Shown here: positions 16,697 to 18,215 of the stretch, one piece after another
How positions within the stretch are numbered: position 1 is the stretch's first letter
How the letters are laid out: each line of letters starts with the position of its first letter
Assembly (NCBI GenBank): GCA_034112085.1
Contig: JAWUWD010000099.1
Span: 1 to 18,215 of the forward strand
Reading direction: 5' to 3'
Source of the DNA: JAWUWD01 sp034112085
GTDB lineage: Bacteria; Bacteroidota; Bacteroidia; Cytophagales; Cyclobacteriaceae
DNA length: 18,215 bases
Notes under the pieces: generated by a model
What the model was told of the DNA's origin: nothing
What the model saw: only the letters and a program-made list of their open reading frames with translations
Database searches by the model: none
Position numbers and translations under genes: made by a program

Positions 16697-17377
16697 ATGA
16701 CATACATACTTAGTATTGAAACTGCCACTAATGTGTGTTCTGTAGCTTTGCATTGTGATGGAGCTGTATTAGGTCATCAGGAATTATTCGTTGAGAAATC
16801 ACACTCAGGACTATTAACCGTAATCATTAATGATTTGACATGCCATTGCGGAATCTCATTAAATGAATTAAGTGCCATTGCGGTTTCTGAAGGCCCAGGA
16901 TCTTATACTGGCTTGAGAATTGGAATATCAACAGCTAAGGGTCTTTGCTATAGTCTGGGTATCCCATTGATTTCAGTGAATACGCTAGAGGCAATGCTGT
17001 GGTCGGTCTTACCTTTCATGAGGGAGGACCATTTATTCTGCCCCATGATAGATGCGAGAAGAATGGAGGTATACTGTTTGATTGCGGATAGGGATGGTGT
17101 AGTGATTAAGCCAACGCATCCCAAAGTAATAAGTGAGAGCTCATTTATTGAAGTCATAAAAGATAAGCGAATTATTTTGTTTGGAGATGGAGCACTTAAG
17201 TGCAAAGAGGTCTTGAGAGGTCCAAACATTTTGTTTATTGACAATATATTACCTAATGCAAAAAACATTGGACAATTAGCTCTTGCGAAGTATGCTAATA
17301 TGGAGTTTGAGGATGTAGCATACTTTGAACCATTCTACCTCAAAGACTTTAAACCAATGCATTCGAAATCAATATGA
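16697..17377 (+). CDS. tsaB: tRNA t6A37 biosynthesis protein TsaB
   Basis: The 226-residue protein has the ASKHA-fold N-terminus ILSIETATNVCSVALHCDG, then the diagnostic TsaB stretch EGPGSYTGLRIGISTAKGLC at about 64-85 and IPLISVNTLEAML. The end carries the short FEPFYLKDF motif typical of TsaB. TsaB pairs with TsaD (and TsaE) to add threonylcarbamoyl to A37 of tRNAs that read ANN codons; it is the non-catalytic partner. The ATG is 2 nt after the S41 stop, and its own stop overlaps the start of the next gene (ATGA at 17374-17377), so translation is probably coupled with both neighbours. tsaD and tsaE are not in this window. Confidence 0.94.
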   Translation: MTYILSIETATNVCSVALHCDGAVLGHQELFVEKSHSGLLTVIINDLTCHCGISLNELSAIAVSEGPGSYTGLRIGISTAKGLCYSLGIPLISVNTLEAMLWSVLPFMREDHLFCPMIDARRMEVYCLIADRDGVVIKPTHPKVISESSFIEVIKDKRIILFGDGALKCKEVLRGPNILFIDNILPNAKNIGQLALAKYANMEFEDVAYFEPFYLKDFKPMHSKSI

Positions 17378-17895
17378 AGAATAACGAAGAAGGGATTGTG
17401 AATCGAGTAGCCACTAGTAATTTGGTGACATTTAACTTGGAAGATTATGCCCCCCAAGGTAAGCGAGTACTATTTGACATTAAGGACCAACTTTTTCAAG
17501 GCCTGATTTTGAAAGAAAAGGATTTTAGAAGTTTTCTGCGTGAACACAATTGGGAAGAGTATCAAGATCAGTATGTGGCGCTCACTTGTACTGCGGACGC
17601 TATCATCCCTACTTGGGCATATATGCTTTTGGGAGTGAAGTTAAAACCATTTGCGAAGAAGGTGATCTTTGGGGATCTCCATACACTGGAGGAAGTTATT
17701 GTTAATGAGGCTTTGGAGCAAATAGATTTCTCTGAATTCAACGATAAAAAAGTAGTAGTTAAAGGGTGCAGTGATCTTTCTATCCCGCAACAAGCGTATT
17801 TAAAGGTTTCTGAGAGTTTATTTCCTTATGCCTCTAGTATCATGTTTGGGGAGCCTTGTAGCACTGTGCCTATATATAAAAAAGCAAAGCAATAA
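17374..17895 (+). CDS. DUF2480 family protein of unknown function
   Basis: The 173-residue protein matches, from memory of the family, the Bacteroidota-restricted DUF2480: a start like IVNRVATSNLVTFNLEDYAP, a middle with CTADAIIPTWAYMLLGVKL, and an end with KGCSDLSIPQQAYLKVSESL and FGEPCSTVPIYKK. Three cysteines (C72, C132, C162) lie in the most motif-like segments, C72 close to Asp75, which could mean metal binding or redox chemistry; this is speculation. There is no signal peptide or membrane helix, so it is cytoplasmic. Its ATG overlaps the tsaB stop (ATGA), the tightest link in the cluster, which suggests co-translation with tsaB. Its function is not known to me. Confidence 0.85.
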   Translation: MKNNEEGIVNRVATSNLVTFNLEDYAPQGKRVLFDIKDQLFQGLILKEKDFRSFLREHNWEEYQDQYVALTCTADAIIPTWAYMLLGVKLKPFAKKVIFGDLHTLEEVIVNEALEQIDFSEFNDKKVVVKGCSDLSIPQQAYLKVSESLFPYASSIMFGEPCSTVPIYKKAKQ

Positions 17896-17985
17896 ATACT
17901 TCAGGAGGTTAATTGCTAGTGATCAGACACTTACGCTACCAATTTTAATATTCTTTTTTTTATTTAAATTTTGTATTCAAAAAGC

Positions 17986-18015
17986 TTTGGAGTTTATGGA
18001 AAGGTATTACCTTTG
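17986..18015 (+). promoter_or_regulatory. Candidate upstream promoter P1
   Basis: TTTG (17986-17989) is followed after 18 nt by TACCTTTG (18008-18015), an exact -7 element with spacing 1 nt shorter than the best. It sits after a T/A-rich stretch and in a gene-free region. Transcription would start near 18021 and run towards P2. Confidence 0.55.
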
Positions 18016-18122
18016 CCAACCCAATAAGCGAATACGATTTGGGGATGAGTCAGAAGCGGCTTTTTAGAGTTTTGAGGAGATTAGAGAGGGTTTAAATTTA
18101 TTTCAAATCTTTTTCACAGAAG

Positions 18123-18154
18123 TTTGGTAGGTTAAAAATAATGATCTACTTTTG
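18123..18154 (+). promoter_or_regulatory. Strong promoter P2 at the right edge, rRNA-type
   Basis: TTTG (18123-18126) is followed after 20 nt by TACTTTTG (18147-18154), then CACTCC. The pattern AAGTTTGG ... TACTTTTGCACTC closely recalls Bacteroidota rRNA-operon promoters. No start codon with a long frame follows within the remaining 61 nt, so a stable RNA leader is the favoured reading. Confidence 0.7.
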
Positions 18155-18215
18155 CACTCCGATAAAGAGACAAGGGATTCAAAAGCGAATTCATTTAGTG
18201 TTAAATTGAAATGTT

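Larger units (their letters stand above)
17896..18215 (+). other. Gene-free right end with tandem promoters, probable rRNA-operon upstream region
   Basis: No believable coding region is present. The stretch is AT-rich, with T- and A-runs at 17950-17985 that could act as an UP-like element, followed by two promoter matches about 139 nt apart. An AGGAGG at 17903-17908 leads only to a 9-codon frame and is judged meaningless. No strong hairpin follows the DUF2480 stop. Confidence 0.55.

Noticed and set aside
17903..17908. AGGAGG resembling a Shine-Dalgarno site
   Set aside because: The only start nearby (GTG) gives nine codons, and genes in this window do not use such sites.
17828..18067. 79-codon open frame overlapping the end of the DUF2480 gene
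   Set aside because: It overlaps a real gene in another frame, resembles no family, its sequence is that of AT-rich intergenic DNA, and the P1 promoter lies inside it.

Overview
This AT-rich window comes from a member of the Bacteroidota, most likely the Cytophagia/Cytophagales. The evidence is the type IX secretion (T9SS) C-terminal sorting domain, a propeller-type (Reg_prop/Y_Y_Y) sensor kinase, a DUF2480 protein, gene starts without Shine-Dalgarno sequences, and several matches to the Bacteroidota promoter consensus (TTTG, about 19-20 nt, TAnnTTTG). The class-level placement is inference from gene content.

Left part (1-9283). The 5'-truncated end of a giant secreted T9SS protein (FG-GAP/VCBS repeats, about nine fibronectin III domains, C-terminal sorting domain) is followed after 4 nt by a secreted caspase-like peptidase, so the two look co-transcribed. 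An exact 534-bp period (178 codons) in the FN3 region shows recent tandem duplication. A large membrane histidine kinase with a periplasmic propeller converges on this pair from the other strand; it has no attached receiver or DNA-binding output and no response regulator in the window.

Middle (9284-14304). recR and clpS form a minus-strand operon with a strong promoter. It is divergent from a sodium:solute symporter, which is followed by tRNA-Val(GAC) and its terminator. On the minus strand come an M61 aminopeptidase and an alkyltransferase-like protein in which alanine replaces the catalytic cysteine; a hairpin terminator lies further downstream on that strand.

Right part (14403-18215). A textbook promoter starts a compact housekeeping run: rpmH, rnpA, a membrane-anchored S41 C-terminal processing peptidase, tsaB and a DUF2480 gene, with overlaps or very short gaps after rnpA. 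The last 320 bases hold no convincing gene but contain two tandem promoter matches, the second resembling Bacteroidota rRNA-operon promoters. A stable RNA operon probably starts just beyond the right edge.

The best candidate for an under-described system is the giant T9SS surface protein paired with a secreted caspase. The other genes are mostly well-known families, some with notable details.
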